A DNA stretch of 64,000 nt from Acanthochromis polyacanthus (lineage: Eukaryota > Chordata > Actinopteri > Pomacentridae): contig NC_067117.1 of the NCBI RefSeq assembly GCF_021347895.1, forward strand, positions 37,020,067-37,084,066, given 5' to 3'. The position numbers were made by a program, and so were the translations under genes. Positions 48,101 through 61,800 of the stretch are shown piece by piece. The notes below the pieces were generated by a model that saw nothing but the letters and a program-made list of their open reading frames with translations, did not search any database and was not told the origin of the DNA. Every line of letters starts with the position of its first letter. The first letter of the stretch is position 1.

Positions 48101-51100
48101 AGCTGAACCTTCGGCCCAGTCTGAGGTCCTGAGCACTCTGGAAGAGGTTTTCCTCCAGGATATCTCTGTACTTGGCCGTATTCATCCTTCCTTCAATTGC
48201 GACCAGTCGTCCTGTCCCTGCAGCTGAAAAACACCCCCACAACATGATGCTCCCACCACCATGTTTCACTGTAGGGATTGTATTGGGCAGGTGATGAGCA
48301 GTGCCTGGATTTCTCCACACATACCGCTTAGAATTAACACCGAAAAGTTCAATCTTGGTCTCATCAGACCAGACAATCTTATTTCTCATAGTCTGGGAGT
48401 CCATGTGTTTTTTGGCAAACTCTGTGCGGGCTTTCATGTGTCTTGCACTGAAGAGAGGCTTCCGTCGGGCCACTCTGCCATAAAGCCCCGACTGGTGGAG
48501 GGCTGCAGTGATAGCTGACTTTGTGGAACTTTCTCCTATCTCCCGACTGCATCTCTGGAGCTCAGCCACAGTGATCTTTGGGTTCTTCTTTACCTCTCTC
48601 ACCACCAAGGCTCTTCTCCCACCATTGCTCAGTTTGGCTGGATGGCCAGGAAGAGTTGTGGTTGTCCCAAACTTCTTCCATTTGAGGATTATGGAGGTCA
48701 CTGTGCTCTGAGGAACCTTGAGTGCTGCAGAAATTCTTTTGTAACCTTGGCCAGATCTGTGCCTTTCCACAATTCTGTCTCCGAGCTCCTTGGGCAGTTC
48801 CTTGGACCTCATGATTCTCATTTGCTCTGACATGCACTGTGAGCTGTAAGGTCTTATATATAGACAGGTGTGTGCCTTTCCTAATCAAGTCCAATCAGTT
48901 TAATTAAACACAGCTGGACTCCAATAAAGAAGCAGAACCATGTCGAGGAGGATCAGAAGAAATGGACAGCATGTGAGTTAAATATGAATGTCGCTGCAAA
49001 GGGTCTGAATACTTATGACCATGTGATATTTCAGTTTTTCTTTTTTAATAAATTTGCAAAAATTTCTACATTTCTGTTTTTTCTGTCAAGATGGGGTGCT
49101 GAGAAATAAAATGAATGAGAAATAAAATGAACTTTTTTGGTTTTGGCAAATGGCTGGAATGACACAGAGAGTGGAAAATTTCAAGGGGTCTGAATACTTT
49201 CCGTACCCACTGTACTTGCGGTCATAGCTATCTAAAAGTAAAATGACAATAATTTACCTGACACTACTTGATTGTGCTTGAATTATGTTACTGATGTCTA
49301 AAGAACAGACGTTTAGGGTCAGCCACTTGGTTACAGTTCATTCAGAAGTCAGCAGCAAGTACTTAGAAACACTCAACGCAGGAAACACATAACTGGCTAA
49401 ATTGCATAGGCTCCCCATTAATTTCAGAATTCATTTCAAGATTTTGTTAGTTACTTTTAAATCATAACATAGTCTCACTCCACTCTATAGCTCTGAACTT
49501 TTACGACCATACCCTGCACCTTGACTCCTGGGATCTTGAGTTCAAAGGCCTATAGAGCTCCGGGAGATGACATCACACAATCCTGGCATGCAACAGTCGA
49601 AATCAAAACACCGCCATATTGGCAGGAAGGCGCGCTGTTTAAACTACTGCCAGCTAACTCCTAAACGTTCTTCAGCGTCAACATCAGAGATATGGTGGAC
49701 AGTTGTTGCGCCCCGGGATGCCAGAACAGCCGAGGACGAGCAAAGGGGAAAGCATTTTATCGGATTCCCAAAGATCCTGAAAGACGACAGAGGTGGATCA
49801 CTGCCATAAAACGCGCAAGAAGCGAACAGAAGAAAACGGAGCGGTGGGAACCCGCAGGCAACGGATTCCGCTTATGTAGCGACCACTTTGTATCAGGTAC
49901 AGAATCCGTTTCCTAAGCTTTATATCTGATCGCGTAATTTCTCTTACCCCTCAAGGCTTTTATACGCTTTAAGAGATTCACCGGAGTAGGATGAAGGAAA
50001 TTTTATCAGGTAATTGTAGATGTCAGGGTACCGCAGGTCCAGTAAAAGGTCCGCTCCGACCGCCTCAAGATTCTTAAATAAGATACCGGGGGCATGATAT
50101 GTGTCAGGGCTCCCTCCTCACCCCCGTCCTTCCCACCTGACATCCCCAAATACCCCCTTTCCCATCTGCTCCTTTCTCCTTCTCCTGTTCCTCTCCCTCT
50201 CATGCTCCGGTCTCCCATCCGCTCCTCTGCCCTGTCTGTCTCGCTGTCTCCCATCCGCTCCTCTGCCCTGTCTCTCCCTCTGCAGCTCGGCGCCTGAGTG
50301 GAGTTCAGCTTCCCAGCTGACTCCACTCAGGCAATCAACCACCTTTACGGCTCCCGGACAGCTGACAGACATCACCCTGATTACTCACCTCAGCAATAAG
50401 AACCGGCTCATCCTTCCACTCCCTGCCAGATTGTTGAACAAAGACCCCACAGTCAGTTCGCTCTCTAGCCTCCTGTAAAGATCTGTTTGTCCGGGATCCC
50501 CGCCGTCCTCCTTCCCCTCCAATTCTCCCCAGACCACTGGGTACCGGTTTTCCCCCCTCACTGGACCCCCCGTTCCTGCCTGGACCCCCCTGTTCCTGCC
50601 TGGACCCCCCGTTCCTGCCTGGACCCCCCTGTTCCTGCCTGGACCCCCCTGTTCCTGCCTGGACCCCCCGTTCCTACCTGGACCCCCCGACCTGCTTCCC
50701 TCCCAACCTCCCGGAGCCTCCAGACCCACCTGGCCAAAACCCCCCACTACGTCAGCCACTCCCCGCTCCTGCACCCTGGTTTTCCCCCACCAAGCCACTA
50801 TTCACCCCCAACAATAAAACACTTTCATTCCAGCCAGCCTTGGTAGTGTGGCTCTCTGCTCGGGTCCAACCCGCTCATCCGTGACAATATGGATCAGATA
50901 TGTTTAGTTTGTCCAGTTTGTTTGTATATTTTATAATATCGTCTGATTTAAAATGAAAAGTAAACTCAGACGGCGTAAATTTTCTACCAGCGCCATTCAT
51001 TTTGAAGCGGAGTTTCCTGCCAACATGGCGGCGTAAACAAACGGAGTCACGGGACGTCCGGAGCTCTATAGTCCAGGCTTCAAACAAATGCTTTAACTGT

Positions 51101-51331
51101 TTTAGCCAAAATGACTAGAACAACCTTGCCCTGACAGTCAGAACAAGTAAGTCATTTCCTTCATTCAAAAAGCTGTTCAAACCCCACAGACACAGGCATG
51201 CATTAGTAAAACATTCTATTCCTTCTCTGCTCTTTTCTATGGTTGCAGTGTTTTGAAATTTTTCATTGTCTTCTTGCAATATTTTATTGTTGTTTAATGT
51301 ATATTTATATATATATCATATACAAATATAC

Positions 51332-51371
<40 letters not shown>

Positions 51372-52422
51372 GTATATTGTATATTTGAATGTTTCTTGTA
51401 AAACACTTTATAACTTTATTTTTGAAAGGTACCATAGAAATAAAGTTTACTATTAATATTATTATTTAAAGTGCCATAACATCACAGTGTAGCAGTCAGC
51501 TATTTACATTTGACCAAGAGAAGCAAATTTCTGCTATAGTGTGCTAGACTACCTAAACTCACAGTTTTTATAGCTGCATTTCTCTGATGACTGTGATTCT
51601 TATTCCACATTTTAGCATGCATGGTATTTTATTTGTCTCCAAATCTAAGAAAATTATTAGGAATAGTCAGAAACTGATGGAATTACTTGGTACATTAGTT
51701 AGTCAACGAACAGAAAATTAACAGGTAATTTCAATAAATGTTTAATTTCTGATTAAATATGCCAAGAATTTGGGATTTTGCATAAATTCCACAATCCCCA
51801 ATTCAATACATTTCAGTTAAATGAACATCATATTAACAATGTTGCCAAATCATTATGGATGGTGTCATTAAACAAAGCATGAAGTGTTACAAAGAAGTTA
51901 AATAGGAGGCCAAAATTCAATTTTTCATAGCAAATCCTAACATACCATACCATACTCACAGAATAAAGAAAGAAATATGAGGAAGTCACTTGGGCCACTA
52001 GGAAAATCAACTGAGAGTTTTAACACATGAAAGACTAATCAATTAATTGGATAAACAATCTAGAGACTAATGCATATGAAAATAAAAAAACTTATAATAA
52101 CCCTATAATTTTAAGCTCCAGTCAACATGTTTTAAGTTGGAAAGTTTGACTATGCCACACCACACTACAACCCCAACACAGATGTCCAATGATCATCATT
52201 TAATATCCTCTAAGCGTAAGGAGGAAGTGACACAGGGAGCTCTGGAAGTGACGCTTTAACAAACCTGGCCTAGCTGCTACACCCAGCATCCAGAGGTGCG
52301 GGTCAATGGGAGGCAGGTAGGGGTGCAGCAGAGTCCAGCAGTCATTATAGCCAAGAGTGTAAAAGAGAGGGACAGTGGTGTTAGGCATGGGAATAAAAAT
52401 TTCTTATAAAAATATATCCAGG

Positions 52423-52504
<82 letters not shown>

Positions 52505-52782
52505 TGTGTGTCTTGCTATCATTGTGGGGACATACCATTGACTCCCATTCATATCTAACCCCTAACCCTTACCCTAACCCTAACCTTAACCAAACCCTAA
52601 CCCTAACCAAAACAATGGCTAAAGAAACGTTTTTGCACTTTTACTTTTTTCAGTAACAGTATGGCCAAGAAAACACTGTTTAAACTTGTGGGGACCAAAA
52701 TGAGGTCCCCACAAGTGACACAGTTTTCGGTTTTCCTACAGTTGTGGGGACATTTGGTCCCCACAATATAGAAAAAACATGG

Positions 52783-52831
<49 letters not shown>

Positions 52832-55800
52832 CACATAGCATGATAGAAACACACAGGTTAACTGATTGAAAAGCCAGTTAGTAAATGTGCAAAAGAAGAC
52901 TAGTTGTCTGTCAGGATCTGTGGTTGCATAAGCGGTGGTATCGTTTAAAATCACGTGTCATTAAACTGCCAGAATCAAGCATGAACAAGCTGCAGACACA
53001 AAGAAGCAGGGATTGGAAAGTCGTCAGGTAAGGCCAGTACAAACAAAGAGCTACAGGTGAGCAATCTGGTCAAGCTCAAACAGGTGATCATTAAAATAAA
53101 AGGGCCTAAAGAAATGTGCACAAAAGTAATTGCAGTGAGAGTATAGCTTTACTTTTAAACCAACAACTGAATAAAGGAAATTATGGTCTTTTACCTTGCT
53201 GACATGTTTCGACTGCATCTGCAGTCTTTTTCAGAACGCCATCTGACATGTTAAGACATGTCCTTTTTTATCACGTGGCCGATCTGTCAGAATCCGTCAG
53301 ATCAGCCACGCCCCCTGCCATCCAGTGGTCTCTGGAGGATGGAATCCCAGGTATACGAGAGGGTGTAGGCCCCCTTGTTCCGATCCATGGAACTGCTCAC
53401 CTGCTTCTTGATCTCGATGGCCTCCTTAATCCATCCTTTGTATTTGTTGGTCTCCGATGTTAAAATCCTCCCCCTGTCCCAGTCCATGATGTGGTTTTTT
53501 TCTTTTACAGTGATCCGTGATGGCTGATTTTTTGTCTTCTTGATCGGCTTTTTCATTTTGTGTTCTTGTGAGTCGCCCAATTGTTTCCTTTGCACATTCT
53601 GTCTGGTGTTCCATTCTTCTTGTGTTGTACAATCTATCCGTTTCTCCAATGTATGTTTTCTCGCATGATTTGCATGGAATTTTGTATATGATGTTGCATT
53701 TATTGTCTGGTTCTATTTTGTCTTTTGGATGAACTAATGGCTGCCGGAGTTGTGTATGTGGTTTTACTGTTGTGTTGATGTTGTGTTTTTTCATTATGCA
53801 TTGTATAGGTTCTATTATCCCTCCGATCTGACAGATTCTGACAAATCTATGAGATCGGCCACATGATGAGAAAAGACACGTCATGACATGTCGGATGACA
53901 CTCTGAAGAAGACTGCAGATGCAGTCAAAACATGTCAGTAAGGTCAAAGACCATAGTTTCCTTATTCATTTGTCGGTTTAAAAGTAACGCTATTCTATAA
54001 TAAGAAACGACAAAATGAAGATAATCCAACTATGCAGAGAGAGAACTGGAAATATGGCATATTAAATCTTAAATCAAGTTTTGTGACTGGGTTGTCTTTA
54101 ATTGAGCAGAAGCCAGAATCAGCAAGGATTATAAAGGGAAGAATCTTTTTTTCCCAGTATATCACCCTGACAAAACTGTAGTGCAGATATTATACAAACC
54201 CATTATTTTTATTTAGTTATGCAACAAGAGCTCAAGGCCTTAGAGGAAGTTGAGGGAACATTTGGATTTTTCACACTGATCAAATATCTGTCAAAGTCAT
54301 AAACAATTTAGCTTAGAAAAAGAGAACAAAATGAAGTAAACATATCATACATACATTAGAAGAAAGCTGCATGGTCAAGTTGGCAACTTTTTCCTGGGAG
54401 GATTCCAGCTCTCGCCTCAACTTGCGAATTTGCTGTGGAAAAAATGTAAATCACATTTAAGAAGTATGGACATCGTACTACAGTACCTTCGACAAATGTC
54501 AGAAGTATTGGAAATATCAATACAGATTTTAATCATGACAATGCAATGATGGAATGTGATAAATGCCTAAAACATAACGGTTGTTGTCTCTCAACAGAAA
54601 CCAAAACACACTAAATACACTGCAAGCCAACAGAAATTAGATAAAAGTCACCATTTATCTCATGCACTGAGAATTTTATGAGGTCTGACTCTCTTCATTA
54701 AATGTTGGAAGGTGCTGGTAAAAACACAGAGTATTAAAGATGAAATAAGCTGCTGAGATAAAGATCCATCGTGATAAACCTCCTGTAGCACTGACAACAC
54801 CACGTGATGAATGGACCGGTTTCGATATGAAATGACTGACAGACGATGTAGAGGAAAGGCACACTGTGATTTAAAGACTATGGCACGTTGACCTTACCTC
54901 CCCTTGTATCCTCTCCTCATTCTTAGGAAGGTATGATGAAAGCAAGATGACAAAATGGAGGATTAAATAGAATATTTATAGAAATAAAAACATTTAAACC
55001 TCTTTCAAGTCCTATAAAATAGAAACTTAAAAAAGGTACTAGGCACCCACAGCAAGTAACATCAGATTGAGAAGAGGTTTTGCAGTCAAATGGGGAGAGG
55101 TTCATGTCAAAAAAACTCAGTCACTTTGATTACAGCTACTTGCCTGTTTTGGCAGTAATGTAGATATGTAACAATAATCTGTGTTGTAAAAGGTTTGTAT
55201 AAACTGTATACACAAAGCAATAAACCTCACCAAAAGCAGAAGTACATATAATAAAGTTCTGCATCTACATAAAATGGCTTTATCTACTTACCGAGGAATA
55301 GTTGGATGAAGCATTGGATGCCAAAGAGAGTACAGAGCCATGTACTGAAACAAACATGACAGAGACGCGATTTAATATGACAAGCAATTTTAACATGTTA
55401 ACAGGATAAAAAATACTTTCCAAGAAATGTTAATAATCAATAATTTATTGCCTGCAATTTCTGCCAACACCTGTCTCAAATAAATGACTAAAGCATTGAC
55501 AGATTATTTTTACCTATGAGAAACCTGTAAATAAGCCTGCAACTTAGTTAGACCATTTAGATAATTAGTGCTACATTAATGCTCACAGACAGTCTAGTAT
55601 TCTGTTTGTACTAGTGATGTCAAACAATTAAAATTTTTAATCTGATTATTCACAGGGTTACTGTGGGTTAATTTTGATTATCACGATTAATTATAATTCA
55701 TTTTTAATCTATATTCATCGCGTTTAATTTTGCCTGAGCAAACAGATTCAAGAAAGAAGGGAATATATATGCACTTAACTTGTTTATTAAACACCTGTGC

Positions 55801-58800
55801 GTCGGTGAATAGAAAACTCCTTCCTGTAGAGTGTGCTTATTACTGTAAGTTGGTGAACTGTTCCATCTTTGGAGTTTATTTGTATTCAAAAAGACAGCCA
55901 AAATGCTGTTTAGTGCAGGGGTATTCAACTAAAATTCAAAGAGGTCCAGTCAGAGAAAACGTATTAAAGCAAAGGTCCAGAAAATCTTAATGTCTAATTT
56001 GAATTAGTGTAAAATATGTTGATGTAACCTGGTAGTTTCATTAGTGTCTGCATGTAATCAATAACTGATCATCAAATCAAATAAATTCAGTACGATTCCA
56101 AAAAAAATGACATCTATTAACAAATAACTTTTGACATAATTGTACATCTGAAAATAAAGTGAAAAATGATCAAACACCCTGAACCAACTTATATACATCT
56201 TTAACAATACCTAAATCTCAAAAAAATATAAACAGTTGAACACTTTCACATTTTTTTTCTCGTCTATCACTCCCCATATTTCCCTGCTGATTAATGTTAG
56301 AACTGAGCTGCCAGTGTTTTGAATCGTGGTCTGAACGGTGTCAGGGTCGTTCTCAAACACATTTGGAGCTCATTGGTGAGCCTGGAACCATATTTAGTTT
56401 GGATTATATTCATAGCTGGCTTACAGCTGTGTGTTGAGCCAAACATAGTCAACATGTGCAGGGCTACTTTCCTCTCAGTGTTGATTTGTTAATTATGCCA
56501 CCAAAGAATGCAGCGGAGTTATGTGACAATCGGCGTACATTTGTTTGTAAATCTGTCCGTCCGTCTGCAACATTACTCAAACACAGACCAATGGATTTGG
56601 ATGAAATTTTCAGGGAAGGTCAGAAATGACACAAGGACCACCTCAATAGATTCTGGTAGTGATGCAACTTATAGTCTGGATCAACAGATTTGTTAAGGAT
56701 TTTCCATTGCACAGCGTCACCATAACCATGACAACAAGTGAAGACTGCATCAGTTACCTGCATCAATTCACTCGACCCGTTACATATATAGGTCACGCAA
56801 TTCGGTATCTGTACTACATAAGGTACGCATGCACAACACATGCCTGTGCTCACGCAAGGCAATTTAGTATTTTTTTAGTTAGTTTGTGGGTCAATCTATT
56901 ATAAAGTACACAAATTGAGGAATAAACAGTCTTGGCGGAGCACTGCGCTCTCTGACTGAGTTCTTTTCTTGTTTATCTTTTTGTCTATCCTCCTCTCGTC
57001 TGTCCCTCACCTGTTTTCTGAACTCAACTGCGATGTTTAGTGGCTGGAATGCAGAGACCAATTCATTAACTGAGTAGCGTCACGTGGGATGGCTGAACTC
57101 GTATCTAATTGGTCTGTGTGTTTCCTGAACAGATAAACTAATGCCGTAAACACTGAAAAGGTGGGCCGGTAAAATAGAAGCGAACCATCAAATTTAAAAC
57201 ACCCAAAATACGTTCCCAGAGACATTTCAGGGATTTTGAGTCATTCTGCACTGCAGATGCGTTAATTGTGTTAAAAATTTTAATCTGATAAATTATGGTA
57301 CTGGATTAATCCGCACCAACATGCTAATTTTGACAGCCCTGCTTTATACTAATGAAAACACTAAAATACATTTTTGAAAAATTCAAGTTTATGGGAGATT
57401 TTAAATTATCACTAGATAACTCCTGTTTTGTTTACATTGTGACTACATGTAGCACTTTCAAACCCTAACACAGCTCAGTATTAATCTAACATGGAGGCAC
57501 CAAGACTCCTCTCCACTTTCTTTGCTTCTGAAAACAAACATCTTTCTGACATTTTGCTTTACCGACTGTGTGCAGTATGAGCACACAATTTTGCTTCATT
57601 GGAAGCCATGTTGGGAGACTCCCCAGAATGGAGCCAAGCCAGGCTGTCTCACCATCATCCCCTGGTTCACGGAAAGAACCGGACCGCATCATGCTTTTTG
57701 GCCGGTCAGCCAGCGACATACTGCTGCCCAGGGGGGAGGATCCATAGAGATCGCAGGCTGACTCACTGGGGGGACCTATGCTGTTGGAGCGTGATATCCT
57801 CGGGGTGCCGCTGGAAATTGGGGTAGCTATTATAAATGAAAAAAACAGACAAAACTGTAAGATTCAGTGCAATGGACACACATGCGCACACAGAGTAGGC
57901 CTCCACCTTGGTGTAGCATCCTTATTCTGATGACTCAGTGTAAGGCAACACTATGCTTCCACAACAGTGAAGTGATAAATATAGCCTGACTTGACCCCTA
58001 TTGCCTTCATCCACTGCATATTTCACTCTTCATCTCACACTGAAATGAGTGTAAATCCATGATAATGATTTTCACTTGAAAAAAATATGATCATATATTA
58101 TATTTTTTATTATATCTGGCCATCACTTCATCACTATATGACAGAATTTATTACAGATAACTTCTGTCATCATCACTTAACTGTAAAAACTTGCTGGACT
58201 TTCCTCTCAGTACAGACTCAATTTCCCTGTCTGCAACAACACTCAACGATAAGACGGATGACTTATCAAAGAGCGTAAGACTTGGGAGAGTTTTTAGAAC
58301 TTGGCAGCGAAACGGAAGGAGCAGACTCACCCATGTTGGTGAGAGGAGTCTTGTTGGAGGAGGCGTGGAGGGGGCGAGTTGGAGAAGGCAGCTGAGGGGG
58401 GCTATCGCTCTCTGTCATGCTGACTATGGTGTGGGAGTGGCGCCTTCCTGGTTTGCTGCCATCACTCTCTGACAGACTTGAGCCATAGCGTCTGGAAAAA
58501 ACAGGGGTCATTTTAACTTCAAACAGTGTAAAATATCAAATAGATTTTTGGAAAATAATAGTTTTTGACGCACTCTAAGCCTTTCTTCGGCAAAGTGTTC
58601 CGGTCTGTTTGCATGCTGTAAAGAGAGTGAAAACACAAATAGTAGAGAATAAAATTACATTGTAAATAATTCCTATAAACATAACATTCTGCAGAGACGT
58701 ACATAACACCTGCATGAAACATGTTGTGGGCTTATCCTACAATGCTTTTTGTACATAGAGTCCATATCATACACTGGCCATGTACATGACACGTACATTC

Positions 58801-61800
58801 CTTTGGCAGGAAACAATCTGGACCATCTTTCCACCTTGATAATCAGAAATTCCACCCTTCATCTTCAAAATGAGAGACTTTCAGTTTGAGGAAAAGACAC
58901 ATAAAATATGTGTGGATCGCATGTTGTGTGCCAAGAACCTTCTAGCCAAATGTTCAGACTGAAACACTGATTCAAATGGAGATTGTGTTTTACAACCTCT
59001 CTGCTGCTCGGATAAATAAAGCTACTTCTACCAGTATTGGTTACTAAATTACATAATATCCATTTCTTGCTTTGTTAACTGATTTGTTTGGTTTTCCAAC
59101 AAATTAAGAACCACTAAATGATGACAAAAAGAGAAGGTTTGTTTCCCCTTGCACAAGGTCTTTGTGTTACTTTCACATCAGAGAACTTTTTCAAATAGTA
59201 GAATAATGAACTGTAATTTAGTGTCACTGTGCTTGTTTGTGACCTTATATGACAAGTTCATGACAGTAACTCCCAAAACATCTACATATATCAATGACAA
59301 AGACAATAATGGACTCACATTTTGTTAAATTGTGACACAGTGGACATTAGTTACTTGTGACACTTGCCTTTCGGTGAGGTTGAGGGACGTCCTGCTTCCA
59401 GCCCCCCAGGTTCCTGTTCCTCTTTCTTCCTTGGCATGCGTGTCTATTCTGACAAACCTTGCACTGGAGGGTACACTCATCTGGAGAGGCAGCGACTCCA
59501 TACTGCGGTGCATGCCAGACAGTTTTGGGTAGAGCATCGGCGATCCAGTCAAACCCAGGCTTTCGCTGGTATAGGAGCTGGGACAATCGATGTTGAGGAC
59601 AGGCGCTGGGCTGGGGGTGAGGCGCGTAGCTGTGTGAGACCCAGCCAAGTCTTGAAGTTTGGAGTAAGGGGGTACTTTGGGTGGAAGGTCCTGGATGGTC
59701 ACACAGGAGTCAAGACTATTAGAATTGACCCTGTCCAGGTGAGCTAAGGAGGGGGGACCACCGAGAGACTTGGTGTTCAGCATCCTTGGAACCAGGCAGA
59801 AAAAACAAGATGTCAAATAACAGAAACCAGTATGAGATCCTGAGAAATTTTGGTCATTTTTCTATCACCCAAACTGCAAAAAAACACATTTTACATTTTA
59901 TTTACTTGTATAACTATACGACTAGGGAGAAAGGTGTTGAAAGGGTTGTATGAATGGTATTCAAAACTCTTCAATAGTGTCCCTATTATTAATCATTCTT
60001 TTTTTTTCTAATAGAAAGTAGTTCCAGGAAAAACTAGTCACAGTAAGCTCTGTTGATTAGTATTACAGTAAATGGGACACTGTTTCCTGGAAAGACATAT
60101 TACTATTTTGTAATTTTTTAATTCTGTAGGCGCCACAACTGAAATTACATTAACTTCTACCATGCCACGATGGTGTCATGCATAGCAGCAAAATCACAAT
60201 CAGATACAACCAAAGTTGTATTTATTGTTGGTATCACTACAGAAAAAAGATCTGATGAAAAACTAATAGTTTTAGATACCACTAGAGACTGTAGAGATGC
60301 TTTTGTTTGCATTTTTTGGAGGGGATTTGGGTGAAATAGCATTTTAGAGCACATTTAAATGAGAGACCTTGGTGTGGTGGGTGATGACAGTTCAGGGTAC
60401 TTGCTGCTGCTGGTCCGTCTCAGGCCGTGTAGCTTCACAACAGACTCTCCTGTAGACTCAGACTGGGTGTCCTCTCCTTTCAGAGAAGCACAGTCCATGT
60501 CAGCTCCCACAGCCTTGGCCTTGGCTCTTTCTTTTTCCTTCTCTCTGTCTGTCTGATTCACTGGGCCTAAGCTTGTTCGATTAGTCATTTTACTGCTGCA
60601 GCTACTAGGTTCTTTAACCCTGGGCCCTGTGGAGGCCATGGGTACAGGTTTCAAAGACAACAGACTGGAATCAATAGTACCGCTGACAGGACGAGTTGCA
60701 GGGCGACCAATCACGCTGAGTGTGCTTGATTTGGCTGGTCGAGGCAAGCTGCGGTACTGAATGCTGTTTCTGCTATTTGGTCCCATGAAGCCCTGCTCAC
60801 TGCTGGCATCAAAACTGTTCTTTCTACCCGACGGTGTTCCTCCTCCCACTGGCTTCACAGGGATACCAGATGACTTGGGGGTTTTTCCCACCGTAGCAGA
60901 GCCACTGGAGATAGTGGTGCCACCTGCTGTCAGTACGGTTGCGGTACCAGTTGCTGTTGGTGGTTTCTTGTAGCCAAAGGATGCTCCAGCAGTGGGTTTA
61001 ACTAGACCTGACGGAGGCTTGCGGTGGTCTCCATGGTGATCCCTGCCAGCATCTGAACGAGACCGCTGTAGACCAGCAGTTTTAATGGAAATCTTGGATT
61101 TGTCAAGTGGCTTCTCACTTTTATGCGCTACATAAAGAAGAAGAACAGAAAATAGGACAACATAATGAAAAAACTCAATATGTAGTCATTAATAATTTTC
61201 ATACCTTAAATACCATTAAATACTTATGTTTGGGTCCCTCCATTTGCTCTGTTTGTCTTTACGCACAGCAAGCCTCACTTTTTATTAATACATTTATGTC
61301 CTGAAAAGAATAAACTACTCCAAAAGAAATGAAGGTTGATAAACATGTTTATGTGCCATACCCTGTAAATGTAGCTTTCCACTGAAAAATCTAAACCAGT
61401 GTAACCTGTGGACAGTGACACACAATTTCTCTTTGAACCAGACATCTTCACAGAAAAGCAAAAATACATATCCTTCCAGCGATTGCAGATGAGATGAAAC
61501 TTAAACACTGCACATCTGTAATGAATGAAAGAGCTTTCATGAGCCTTGATTTCAAGTGTGACTCACTGACAGGCCCTCCCTAAAAAGGGTCAAAATTAAA
61601 CTTTTTAACAATATTGTAAGGCATATCTAATTACATCAATCAGATATGCCTTAACAATATTGTAAGGCATATCTGATTGATGTAATTAATCAGAATCTCA
61701 TCTGTGGGAATCAATAAAACTCAGAACCGAGTTGGCAAATATGTCGGGGATATATTAAAAGATAAGGATGAACCGCAAATACTTTATTTTTTACTTGGGA

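Larger units (their letters stand above)
49550..51071 (+). mobile_element. DNA transposon with THAP-domain frame, split by a solo LTR
   Basis: The ends CTATAGAGCTCCGG are inverted copies of each other. Further inside, 'caccgccatattggcaggaa' (49608-49627) and its near-complement (about 51010-51030) extend the terminal repeats. The superfamily (P-like, Harbinger or Kolobok) is undecided because the target duplication is unclear. The interval 50102-50886 is a separate LTR insertion. Confidence 0.75.
55611..57341. mobile_element. Outer hAT-like element containing two nested insertions
   Basis: The right end, read inward, is CAGGGCTGTCAAAATTAGCA. The left end reads AGTGATGTCAAACAATTAAA, followed on both sides by 'ttaatctgat' words. 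Flanking 8-mers tttgtact and tttatact match at 7/8. Inside lies hAT copy B, and inside that repeat family R copy 5. All are within the nav1 intron between 55344 and 57653. Confidence 0.6.

Noticed and set aside
48261..48711. Plus-strand frames across the intact Tc1
   Set aside because: They are shadows of the minus-strand transposase.
50101..50846. Pro/Leu-rich plus-strand and Gly-rich minus-strand frames
   Set aside because: They are translations of the C-rich solo LTR and its minisatellite.
52277..52954. Frames made of Cys-Val or His-Thr repeats
   Set aside because: They are translations of CA/GT microsatellites.
59356..59363. GT donor (GTGTCA) instead of the GC donor for the nav1 exon at 59368-59784
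   Set aside because: It would end the exon in phase 0 and shift the frame of the next exon, which must start at the third codon base.
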